DNA of 6,419 nucleotides from Chloroflexota bacterium (GCA_002687335.1 NYZY01000090.1:1-6419), one strand, 5' to 3'; positions 1 to 6,278 are shown, counted from the first letter of the stretch. Program-made: numbers and translations. The notes: generated by a model not told the origin, from the sequence alone.

Positions 1-8
1 TTATTTTT

Positions 9-13
9 AGGAG
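9..13 (+). promoter_or_regulatory. Ribosome binding site of the lactonase gene
   Basis: AGGAG lies eight bases before the ATG at 22. It is a good Shine-Dalgarno match at normal spacing and fixes the start of the lactonase gene, although the gene sits right at the window edge. Confidence 0.7.
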
Positions 14-21
14 AATAGACA

Positions 22-1095
22 ATGTCTAATGATTTATTTGCGTTTGTTGGAACCTACACCCGACTTGGTAGTGAAGGTATTTACACACTCAAAATGAATG
101 GGAATACCGGCGAGCTCGAACAGGTATCACTTGCAACTGGTATTGAGAATCCTTCCTTCCTTGCATTGGATCCTTCTAACGAGCACTTGTACGCGGTCTG
201 TGAGGTAGGAGATCAGGACGGTAGTGGAGCCTGTGCTGCATTCAGCATTAACCAGGCGACTGGTGAGTTGACACCTATCAATCAAAAATCCACTGGGGGT
301 CCCGGTCCATGCCACTTGATGGTTGATGCAAGCGACTCGCTGGTGATTGCGACTAATTACGCTGGCGGCAGCGTAGCGGTATTACCGATAAATAATGACG
401 GTTCTTTGGGTGAACGGACGGAATTCATTCAGCATGAAGGCTCGTCGATCAACCCGCAACGACAGGAAAAGGCTCATGCACATTCTGTGAATATTGATGA
501 GTCGAACACACATGCATACGTTTGTGATCTTGGGATGGATAAGGTGTTCATTTATGACATCGACCATGAAAATGGAAAGCTGACTCCTTCTCAACAATCT
601 TCAGTGGACGAAGTTCCTGGTCAGGGCCCGCGGCACTTCACTTTTCATCCTTCAGGCAAATTCGTATACGTGTTGAATGAACTTGGCTGTACGATCACTG
701 CCTATGACCTTAGTGCTAACGGTGGACTGAGTCCGATTGAGACGGTAGGGACGCTTCCTGACGACTGGGAGGGCGATAACACCACCGCAGATATCCACAC
801 CTCGCCTGATGGGAATTACGTATACGCGTCAAATCGAGGTCATCACTCTCTCGTTATATATAAAGTTGATTCGTCTTCCGGACGGTTGACGTATGTCGGA
901 CATGAACAAACTCGGGGTGAAACACCCAGAAACTTTGCGATAACACCCGACGGAAGATTCGTGCTGGCTGAAAATCAGGATACTGGTACTGTCGTCACAT
1001 TCAAGCGGAATGCAGATGGGACATTGGAAGCTACCGGCTCAGTGATAGAAGTACCTGCACCCGTCTGCATCCAGTTCATGTCTGTTGGTGGTTAG
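22..1095 (+). CDS. Lactonase family protein (seven-bladed beta-propeller, 6-phosphogluconolactonase-like)
   Basis: A 357-residue protein of the Pgl/YbhE beta-propeller lactonase family, which hydrolyses sugar lactones to the open acids in the cytoplasm. It opens with the family-typical FVGTYT (about residues 8-13) and carries repeated propeller-blade motifs: GPGPCHL (His98), AHAHSV (His152, His154), GQGPRHFTFHPSGKFVYV (Arg204, His205), DIHTSPDG (Asp257, His259) and ETPRNFAITPDG (Arg303). The length fits the family (E. coli Pgl is 331 residues). There is no signal peptide. The start is supported by AGGAG at 9-13, eight bases before the ATG. Only 21 bases precede it, so its promoter or upstream operon partner lies outside the window. 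The dehydratase-like gene follows after 11 bases, which suggests that the substrate is a free sugar lactone rather than 6-phosphogluconolactone; that is inference, and the sequence does not settle the substrate. Confidence 0.93.
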   Translation: MSNDLFAFVGTYTRLGSEGIYTLKMNGNTGELEQVSLATGIENPSFLALDPSNEHLYAVCEVGDQDGSGACAAFSINQATGELTPINQKSTGGPGPCHLMVDASDSLVIATNYAGGSVAVLPINNDGSLGERTEFIQHEGSSINPQRQEKAHAHSVNIDESNTHAYVCDLGMDKVFIYDIDHENGKLTPSQQSSVDEVPGQGPRHFTFHPSGKFVYVLNELGCTITAYDLSANGGLSPIETVGTLPDDWEGDNTTADIHTSPDGNYVYASNRGHHSLVIYKVDSSSGRLTYVGHEQTRGETPRNFAITPDGRFVLAENQDTGTVVTFKRNADGTLEATGSVIEVPAPVCIQFMSVGG

Positions 1096-1106
1096 CCCAA
1101 AGCAAA

Positions 1107-2294
1107 ATGAAAATAACAGATGTAAAAGTTTTTCGAACCGCTACACCGGTCCATAAAACAGCTGGTACAAATTGGTTATTTATTCGTATTGATACTGATG
1201 CTGGTATTTCGGGTTGGGGTGAGGGTTCCTTGCAGTACAAAGACGCTGCACTTGAGGCGGAAATTCTCGATTTCGGTAAATTCCTCGAAGGCAAAGACCC
1301 ATTCCGTATCGACTGGATCTGGACCTCTCTTTACAGACGTGTGACCTGGAGTGGGGGTCCGGTGACAATGTCCGCGATAGCAGCTATTGATCTTGCATTG
1401 TGGGATATCAAAGCCAAGGCACATGAAATGCCCGTATGGGAACTTGCTGGAGGAAAACACAGAAACGTTGTCAAGGTTTATGCGAACGGCTGGTTCGAGG
1501 GCCTGACGGAGCCGGTTCAGGGTGTCCCTGCGGAGACAGTTGCCAGACAGGCCTCTCCTGAGCTTCATGCAAAAGCGGCGCTTGAACTAAAAAACGATGG
1601 ATGGAAAGCGCTGAAATTTTATCCATTCGGAGGTCCGCAGGTCACTACGCCCGAGCAAATAGATCATGGAGTGGAACTGGTGCGGGCTGTAAGAGAAGCA
1701 GTCGGTAATGATATGGACATCGGCATAGATATTCGTGCCCGGCTTGATGTCTGGAGTGCAGGCAGGGTTGCAAAAAGACTCGAACCATTTGATATAGCCT
1801 GGTTGGAAGAACCCATTCTCTATGACAACGTTGAGGCTATGGCAGAATTTGCAAGGTCAGTGAATATTCCAATCGCGACAGGGGAGCAGTTGTATAACCG
1901 CTGGGAGTTTCGACCATTACTGGCCACGAACAGTATTGGGTTGATTCAACCCGATATTTGTCATAGCGGTGGTTTTTCCGAAATTCGGAAAATTGCCCAT
2001 ATGGCCGAAACTCATTACATAGCTGTAGCGCCTCATAATTCGAACGGACCGATCTCGACTCTTGCTAGTCTGCATCTCGACATGAGTATCCCTAATGCTT
2101 TCTTGCAAGAGATATTTGTTTCTTTTATAGACAGGTATAGGGAAGTACTGACAAATCCGATAAATATTGAAGATGGGTTAGCAACTGTTCCTGATGGGCC
2201 AGGATGGGGAGCGGATATAGACACTGAGGCCCTGGCAAAATATCCTGCAGCCGAGTTCACTCAGATTGAATCAGAACCGTATTTAGATTTTTAG
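1107..2294 (+). CDS. Enolase-superfamily sugar-acid dehydratase-like protein (mandelate racemase/muconate lactonizing enzyme family)
   Basis: A 395-residue enolase-superfamily protein with an N-terminal capping domain (about 1-130; SGWGEG near 34-39, then an SAIAAIDLALWDIKAK helix) and a TIM barrel. Aligned by hand to remembered E. coli galactonate dehydratase (DgoD), the barrel core matches without gaps from the first metal ligand on. The Mg ligands are Asp208, Glu234 (WLEEP) and Glu260 (ATGEQ); the His-Asp dyad is Asp283 (QPD) and His310 (APH); Glu335 (LQE) matches DgoD Glu310. The family removes water from aldonic acids to give 2-keto-3-deoxy acids after abstracting the alpha proton. The position of DgoD's general acid His185 is Arg210 here, and there is an insertion of about 20 residues after the ANGWF motif (before residue 155). 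The exact substrate is therefore uncertain. The gene starts 11 bases after the lactonase stop with no clear Shine-Dalgarno, which suggests translational coupling in one operon. The alternative is another acid-sugar dehydratase or a racemase/epimerase. Confidence 0.92.
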   Translation: MKITDVKVFRTATPVHKTAGTNWLFIRIDTDAGISGWGEGSLQYKDAALEAEILDFGKFLEGKDPFRIDWIWTSLYRRVTWSGGPVTMSAIAAIDLALWDIKAKAHEMPVWELAGGKHRNVVKVYANGWFEGLTEPVQGVPAETVARQASPELHAKAALELKNDGWKALKFYPFGGPQVTTPEQIDHGVELVRAVREAVGNDMDIGIDIRARLDVWSAGRVAKRLEPFDIAWLEEPILYDNVEAMAEFARSVNIPIATGEQLYNRWEFRPLLATNSIGLIQPDICHSGGFSEIRKIAHMAETHYIAVAPHNSNGPISTLASLHLDMSIPNAFLQEIFVSFIDRYREVLTNPINIEDGLATVPDGPGWGADIDTEALAKYPAAEFTQIESEPYLDF

Positions 2295-2299
2295 CTAAA
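2290..2299. other. Abutting convergent stop codons inside a 10-bp palindrome
   Basis: TTTAGCTAAA is a perfect palindrome. The plus-strand gene's TAG (2292-2294) and the minus-strand gene's TAG (2295-2297 read in reverse) fill its centre. The two convergent genes therefore share no spacer at all. No GC-rich stem with a T-run is visible here, so each transcript probably reads into the opposite gene before ending. Confidence 0.75.
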
Positions 2300-2795
2300 G
2301 TCGATCGTTAATCAATGAGCTTAATTCTTCGTGACGTTGAGAACCGATCAAGATACGTTGCCCGGTTTCCAACGTGATGATCACACCTTGATTTCCGCTT
2401 ACGTTGTAGGCCTTGCCTTTGGCCCCGTAACGTATGCCCCAGCCGCCATAATCTTTTAGCGGGCTATATGTAACTGGCTCAGCATTATCGATGTCGCTGA
2501 AATAGAAAGTTCTCGACTTGAAATGGAATGGCCAAAAACGCAGATGTATCGCTTCGCTGCTTAGTTGCACATCCAGCCCCGTACGATAAAGGAAAAATGG
2601 GAACGCGATACCAAAGACAACGGCGAGGATGATCAGGACAGCATTCCCTGATGGGTTTGTGCCAAATGAAACGCCTAAAACAACCTGCTGGAGTATGGCC
2701 CATACAAAGATGATCGGAGCGATCGCCACCAAAACCCATATATACCACTGTCGAAATTTTTGGCTTTCGGAAAATATTGGATTGTCGATTTGCAT
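2295..2795 (-). CDS. DUF6141-type two-TM membrane protein of unknown function
   Basis: A 166-residue protein whose role I cannot name. The N-terminus (NPIFSESQKFRQ) is followed by two predicted membrane segments, about residues 18-41 and 50-72. A roughly 90-residue soluble, beta-rich tail contains GGWGIRYG (117-124), KAYNVSGNQGV (128-138) and ILIGSQRHEEL (148-158). This layout and the GWGIRYG / GKAYNVSG / IGSQR signature fit what I remember of DUF6141 proteins, whose tail resembles a small PH-like fold. The reading frame stays open upstream to 2906, but the ATG at 2795 is preferred: the 37 extra residues are low-complexity, overlap a good promoter candidate (2845-2872), and the family-like sequence begins just after this ATG. 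No clear Shine-Dalgarno precedes it. It is convergent with the dehydratase gene with no gap, and probably monocistronic. A link to sugar catabolism is not supported. Confidence 0.8.
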   Translation of the reverse strand: MQIDNPIFSESQKFRQWYIWVLVAIAPIIFVWAILQQVVLGVSFGTNPSGNAVLIILAVVFGIAFPFFLYRTGLDVQLSSEAIHLRFWPFHFKSRTFYFSDIDNAEPVTYSPLKDYGGWGIRYGAKGKAYNVSGNQGVIITLETGQRILIGSQRHEELSSLINDRL

Positions 2796-2840
2796 TATTG
2801 TTACGAGTGCTGAACGGACAGGTAGCAGTATTTTATATTC

Positions 2841-2873
2841 CTTGATTCTAAAATAAAAACTATGCAAATCAAG
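2841..2873. repeat. Perfect 7-bp inverted repeat framing the minus-strand promoter
   Basis: CTTGATT (2841-2847) and AATCAAG (2867-2873) are exact reverse complements separated by 19 AT-rich bases. The right arm contains the proposed -35 of the minus-strand promoter and the left arm overlaps its -10. The arms repeat at 26 bp, about two and a half helical turns. This could be an operator, but half of the match may simply reflect promoter hexamers in AT-rich DNA. Confidence 0.4.
2845..2872 (-). promoter_or_regulatory. Candidate sigma-70 promoter of the DUF6141-type gene
   Basis: On the minus strand TTGATT (2872-2867) and TAGAAT (2850-2845) are separated by 16 bases, matching the -35 and -10 consensus at 4/6 and 5/6 positions. 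Transcription would start near 2838 and leave a leader of about 40 bases before the ATG at 2795. This is inferred from sequence only. Confidence 0.5.
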
Positions 2874-2920
2874 AAGTTGGGATAGCACCGAGTTTGTGAT
2901 CAACAAGATCGCCCCTCACC

Positions 2921-2936
2921 TATAATGCGACCGCCA
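2921..2936 (+). promoter_or_regulatory. rrn-P1-like promoter (-10 and discriminator) for the GGT-family gene
   Basis: A perfect TATAAT at 2921-2926 is followed by GCGACCGCCACT, nearly the same as the -10 and discriminator of E. coli rrnB P1 (TATAATGCGCCACCACT). The start site would be near 2935-2936, giving a leader of about 41 bases. The -35 is poor: TGATCA (2897-2902) at 18-bp spacing matches 3/6, and TTGTGA (2894-2899) is 21 bp away. A GC-rich discriminator is the known hallmark of stringently controlled (ppGpp/DksA) promoters. Applying that here is inference. Confidence 0.6.
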
Positions 2937-2937
2937 C

Positions 2938-2959
2938 TCAGATACTGGCAAAAATCTGA
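2938..2959 (+). other. Small leader hairpin before the GGT-family gene
   Basis: TCAGAT (2938-2943) and ATCTGA (2954-2959) are exact reverse complements around a 10-base loop, immediately downstream of the predicted transcription start and nine bases before the AGGAG ribosome site (2968-2972). The stem is weak (6 bp, two GC pairs), so it may be chance. It has no T-run and is not a terminator. Confidence 0.25.
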
Positions 2960-2967
2960 AATTTCGC

Positions 2968-2972
2968 AGGAG
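2968..2972 (+). promoter_or_regulatory. Ribosome binding site of the GGT-family gene
   Basis: AGGAG lies four bases before the ATG at 2977, slightly close but strong. It supports this ATG as the start of the gamma-glutamyltransferase-family protein. Confidence 0.65.
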
Positions 2973-2976
2973 AGCA

Positions 2977-4713
2977 ATGTTGAACACAGGTATTCCATCA
3001 TTTCGCCCAACGCTGACAGGCAATACACATGCCGTCTCCACCGGACATTACCTCGCTACCGCTGCCGGTTATCGGATTCTTGAGCAGGGTGGCAATGCCA
3101 CCGATGCGGGTGTTGCTGCTGGCATTAGTCTGAATGTGGTACTGCCTGGCTCTACCAGTTTCGGGGGTGTAGCTCCAATTCTTATTTGTGATGCAGAAAC
3201 TAGGGTCGTTTCTAGTATCAGCGGACTCGGGCGGTGGCCCCGTTCGGTGAAATTGGATCATTTTGTTCGTTCCCGTGGTGGAAAAATTCCACAAGGGGTT
3301 GAACGGGTAGTTGTGCCTGCAGCAGCTGCTGCATGGATGACTGCCTTGATCCAGCACGGAACTATGTCCTTCGAGCAGGTAGTTACACCAGCTCTAGAGT
3401 ATGCCCGCGACGGTATAGCGGTAGGCCATGTTCTGGCAAATACGATGTCAACTTTTGATGAGCAATCAGATCAGTGGCCTACCCGTACCGAAGCTTTCTC
3501 GGAAAACGGCTCACTCCCTCGCCTGGGAGAAACTCTTCACCAGCCCCAACTTGCAAGTACATTTCAACGTCTTATCGATATAGAGAAAAAGAACAAAGCA
3601 TTGGGCCGTGAACGTGCGATTGAGGCAGCGTTGGAATTGTTCTACAAGGGAGAAATTGCTCAGGAGATTGTAACTTTTGTTCAAGGTGGTGGCGGCTTTC
3701 TTTCAATGTCAGACATGGAAGAATTTGAAGTAGGGCACGAACCACCGGAGATTGGTAGATTCAACGAGTTTGAAGTGTATACAAACGGCCCATGGAGCCA
3801 GGGTCCGGTATTTGCGGAGACGATCCAGTTACTTGCAGGCGATGATTTAAAGGATCTTGGACATAACAGCGCTGATTATATTCATCTTCTCGCTGAGGCA
3901 TTAAAAATATCTTTTTCAGACAGGGATGCTTTTTACGGTGATCCTGACTTTATAGATGTTCCGATGCGGGGTCTTTTGAGCGAGGCGTATGCGAAGAGCC
4001 GCAGAACTGATATCGACACATCCAGAGCGACGCCGGCGATGCCTGATGCAGGTGATCCTTGGCCTTTTGAAGACCGTTCAGAACCGCAGGACTATTCCTA
4101 TCAGCCTCCACTACCGATAGAGGGTGACGCCGAACCAGATACGAGTTATGCGTCTGTAATTGATCGATGGGGGAACATGTTTTCCGCTACACCCAGCGAT
4201 GGAGCAACAACGGTTGTTCCAAGTCTGGGGTTTACCCCCTCGACGCGAGGATCCCAATCCTGGCTCGATGAAAACCATCCTTCTGTTATTGCGCCATGGA
4301 AGCGTCCTCGGCTGACTCCCAACGCGTTACTCGGGTTCAAAGACGGTAAGCCATGGACTGTGTTTGGAACACCGGGCGGTGATGCACAGATTCAGGCCAC
4401 TCTGCAGTACTTTTTCAATGTGGCGGTTTTTCAGATGACACCGCAACAGGCGGCAGAGGCTGAACGCTTTCTTGTATGGAGTTTTCCCGATTCATTCTGG
4501 CCCCATGTATATACCCCCGGGCGGATGGAACTGGAGCGACGCTTCGACCGAAACACCGCAACTGACCTGGAACGTCGAGGGCATAACGTGGAGTGGCTTT
4601 CACTTTATGGCGGACGAGCGAACAACGTTTGTGGGATTCAAGTCAACCACGCTACGGGTACGCTGGCGGCAGGTGCTGATCTGCGAGGTGAAGCCTACGC
4701 TATAGCTCGCTGA
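2977..4713 (+). CDS. Gamma-glutamyltransferase-family protein (self-processing Ntn hydrolase), probably not a classical GGT
   Basis: A 578-residue protein of the gamma-glutamyltransferase/acylase family, which cleaves itself into two subunits and then hydrolyses or transfers an acyl group using a new N-terminal Thr. The N-terminal HYLATAAGYRILEQGGNATDAGVAAG and FGGVAP blocks are family-typical. Cleavage is predicted before Thr389 in DTSYASVIDRWGN, giving a large subunit of 388 and a small one of 190 residues, close to the E. coli split at Thr391. The oxyanion-hole pair is Gly467-Gly468 in FGTPGGD. The classical substrate pocket is missing: DFRExAP is replaced by SGLGRWP (82-88), with Leu84 where the gamma-glutamyl-binding Arg should be, and the lid/NQMDDF and SSM motifs are replaced by a GSQSWLDENHP...RPRLTPN stretch. 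No signal peptide is visible, so it is probably cytoplasmic, whereas classical GGT is periplasmic. An acylase or amidase on an unknown substrate is more likely. It has its own promoter and is convergent with the sulfatase gene. Confidence 0.9.
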   Translation: MLNTGIPSFRPTLTGNTHAVSTGHYLATAAGYRILEQGGNATDAGVAAGISLNVVLPGSTSFGGVAPILICDAETRVVSSISGLGRWPRSVKLDHFVRSRGGKIPQGVERVVVPAAAAAWMTALIQHGTMSFEQVVTPALEYARDGIAVGHVLANTMSTFDEQSDQWPTRTEAFSENGSLPRLGETLHQPQLASTFQRLIDIEKKNKALGRERAIEAALELFYKGEIAQEIVTFVQGGGGFLSMSDMEEFEVGHEPPEIGRFNEFEVYTNGPWSQGPVFAETIQLLAGDDLKDLGHNSADYIHLLAEALKISFSDRDAFYGDPDFIDVPMRGLLSEAYAKSRRTDIDTSRATPAMPDAGDPWPFEDRSEPQDYSYQPPLPIEGDAEPDTSYASVIDRWGNMFSATPSDGATTVVPSLGFTPSTRGSQSWLDENHPSVIAPWKRPRLTPNALLGFKDGKPWTVFGTPGGDAQIQATLQYFFNVAVFQMTPQQAAEAERFLVWSFPDSFWPHVYTPGRMELERRFDRNTATDLERRGHNVEWLSLYGGRANNVCGIQVNHATGTLAAGADLRGEAYAIAR

Positions 4714-4759
4714 GCTCCAATTCATGAAATACGATCAGGGTCAAAGAGCATTCTCTATT

Positions 4760-6175
4760 TCACTTAACCAGTGATTGACGTTCTAATTCCACCTCTTCGA
4801 ACCAGGTTTCGAGGTTTCTCAGTAGCTTAAGTGCGATATCAGGATTCTGAGCCGCTACATCGTGTTGCTCTAATGGATCGTTACCTATGTCATAGAGTTC
4901 AGGGTTAGGTGGTTTGGGAACGATCCGTTCTGGTTCCGGCCACTCAAAAACGTGACTGAAATTCTCGGGGTGATACTTGTATTCGATGTCTTTCTCTGTG
5001 TACCTGTCGGCCAAGGTCTGGTCAGCGTCAGTTGCATAGCTGATATCTAATGCAGGCCTCACAAGTTTCCATGGCCCTTCTCTGACAGCGGCGTTGGTGG
5101 CACCGATTGGGGAATATCCATTAAATTGCCAGAAGCGGCGCGGCGCGGAATGTTGAGGTTCTCCCATTAATGAAGCTGACATATCGATTCCATCCAGGGG
5201 TTTGTTTCCTACATGTTTGATCTTTGCAAGGGACGTTAGCGTTGGCAGCCAATCTGTGAATACAATCTGATCGTCGTTTTCTATATCCTGGGGCAATCCG
5301 TTGGGCCATCTGGCGATCATTGGCACCCTGATGCCGCCTTCGTACACTGATCCTTTGGCGCCAGCGAATCCGCAGTTGAATCTTCGCCCGTCCGCAGAGA
5401 CTCCCTCAGGAATCTGGTCGTCTCTGTGAGTGAAAGCTGGGCCGTTGTCACTTGTAAACATGAGCAGCGTGTCGTCGGCAACCCCGGCTGAATCAAGAGC
5501 CTGACGAACTTTTCCGATCCCCCGGTCCATCACTTCAATCATGGCGTAAATAATGGCGATACCCAGTTCAAAACCTGCATCGACGTATTTTTGCGTGACT
5601 TGTTCCGGTGCCTGCAGCGGACTGTGCGGCGCGTTCCAGGTAACCATGAGGAAAAACGGTTCATTCCTGTGACGTTGGATGAATGTGACAGCTTCATCTG
5701 CCAGAACGTCAGTCAGGTATCTACCGTCTGATTTTTCAAATGAGCCGTTTCGATCAAGATTCCATCGGTAGTAGTCGGCCCAGCCACCCCTGAAACCGGC
5801 GAAATCGTCGAAACCCCTGGAGTTAGGGTGAAACCTTGGATCCAGAGCACCGTTGTGCCATTTTCCGACCATCCCGGTTGCGTAACCGGCGGCTTTGAAG
5901 GAATCAGCTATGGTCGCTTCGCTTAGATCTATACGGTCATAACCAAGCACTTCCTGAGGAGTGACAGCGCCGGTTCGAATAGGATAACGGCCTGTCAATA
6001 ATGCAGCCCTGGATGGCGAACAAACGGCTGAACCAGCGTAATGCTGGGTCAGTCGCAAGGACTCTGATGCAAGTTGATCTAGTGATGGTGTATTAACCCG
6101 TCCTTCTGAATAGAGGCCGAAATCACCGTAACCCATGTCATCGGCGACCATAAGAACGATATTTGGTTTCGACAA
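4760..6175 (-). CDS. Type I (formylglycine-dependent) sulfatase
   Basis: A complete 471-residue sulfatase that hydrolyses sulfate esters. Its catalytic Cys52 sits in the CxPxR signature (CSPSR, 52-56; then AALLTGR) and must be converted to formylglycine by a maturase, which is not in the window. The metal and active-site set looks intact: Asp12-Asp13 (ADDMGYGD), Arg56, Lys105 and His107 (GKWH), His184 (NAPHSP), Asp243-Asn244 (SDNG) and Lys274 (GAKGSVYEGGIRVP). The C-terminal region has the usual REGPWKLV and ELYDIGNDPLEQ motifs. The start is TTG: an in-frame TAG lies two codons upstream, and the next start, Met9, would remove the strand leading to the metal ligands. AGGGG seven bases before the TTG is a partial ribosome site. 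No signal peptide is visible, unlike most polysaccharide sulfatases, so it may act in the cytoplasm on an imported sulfated mono- or oligosaccharide. The substrate is not determinable. Confidence 0.95.
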   Translation of the reverse strand: MSKPNIVLMVADDMGYGDFGLYSEGRVNTPSLDQLASESLRLTQHYAGSAVCSPSRAALLTGRYPIRTGAVTPQEVLGYDRIDLSEATIADSFKAAGYATGMVGKWHNGALDPRFHPNSRGFDDFAGFRGGWADYYRWNLDRNGSFEKSDGRYLTDVLADEAVTFIQRHRNEPFFLMVTWNAPHSPLQAPEQVTQKYVDAGFELGIAIIYAMIEVMDRGIGKVRQALDSAGVADDTLLMFTSDNGPAFTHRDDQIPEGVSADGRRFNCGFAGAKGSVYEGGIRVPMIARWPNGLPQDIENDDQIVFTDWLPTLTSLAKIKHVGNKPLDGIDMSASLMGEPQHSAPRRFWQFNGYSPIGATNAAVREGPWKLVRPALDISYATDADQTLADRYTEKDIEYKYHPENFSHVFEWPEPERIVPKPPNPELYDIGNDPLEQHDVAAQNPDIALKLLRNLETWFEEVELERQSLVK

Positions 6176-6187
6176 TTTCTACCCCTG
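6173..6187 (-). promoter_or_regulatory. TTG start and ribosome site of the sulfatase gene
   Basis: On the minus strand AGGGG is followed by TAGAAA and then TTG (6175-6173). The TAG in that spacer is in frame and prevents any further upstream start. The partial Shine-Dalgarno and the rare start codon suggest modest translation. Confidence 0.6.
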
Positions 6188-6230
6188 TTCTGTGTAACGG
6201 AATGCATACGAGCTAGTCCGGATAAATTAT

Positions 6231-6254
6231 TAACTTACCTGTTGGAGTAGGTTA
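6231..6254. promoter_or_regulatory. Candidate operator: 24-bp inverted repeat between divergent genes
   Basis: TAACTTAC (6231-6238) and GTAGGTTA (6247-6254) are reverse complements at 7 of 8 positions around an 8-base centre. It lies between the sulfatase start (6175) and the aldo/keto reductase start (6330), where a shared regulator would bind. The half-sites are spaced 16 bp apart. No protein family can be assigned from it. Confidence 0.4.
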
Positions 6255-6278
6255 TTTGAGGTGCAATTCAGAATATCT

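Noticed and set aside
22..1095. Naming the lactonase gene pgl (6-phosphogluconolactonase)
   Set aside because: The fold matches, but the neighbouring dehydratase-like gene suggests a non-phosphorylated sugar lactone, so the symbol would claim more than the sequence shows.
1176..1568. 130-codon open frame on the minus strand inside the dehydratase-like gene
   Set aside because: It lies entirely opposite a well-supported enolase-superfamily gene and has no recognisable domain; it is a shadow frame.
2629..2856. 75-codon plus-strand frame across the DUF6141-type gene
   Set aside because: It is antisense to the two-TM coding region, has no ribosome site and no family resemblance.
2895..2910. CRP-like half-site TGTGATC upstream of the GGT-family promoter
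   Set aside because: Only the left half matches TGTGA-N6-TCACA (the right half matches 1 of 5), and its centre would lie near -33, an unusual position for CRP activation.
2998..3357. 119-codon open frame on the minus strand inside the GGT-family gene
   Set aside because: It is antisense to conserved GGT motifs, Cys-rich and without domain resemblance; it is a shadow frame.
2977..4713. Naming the gene ggt
   Set aside because: The gamma-glutamyl-binding Arg and lid motifs of true GGT are absent, so only the family is supported.
4745..4756. AGAG-CATT-CTCT hairpin followed by ATTT between the convergent GGT-family and sulfatase genes
   Set aside because: The stem is only 4 bp and there is no real T-run on either strand. 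The whole gap (4714-4759) holds no convincing terminator.
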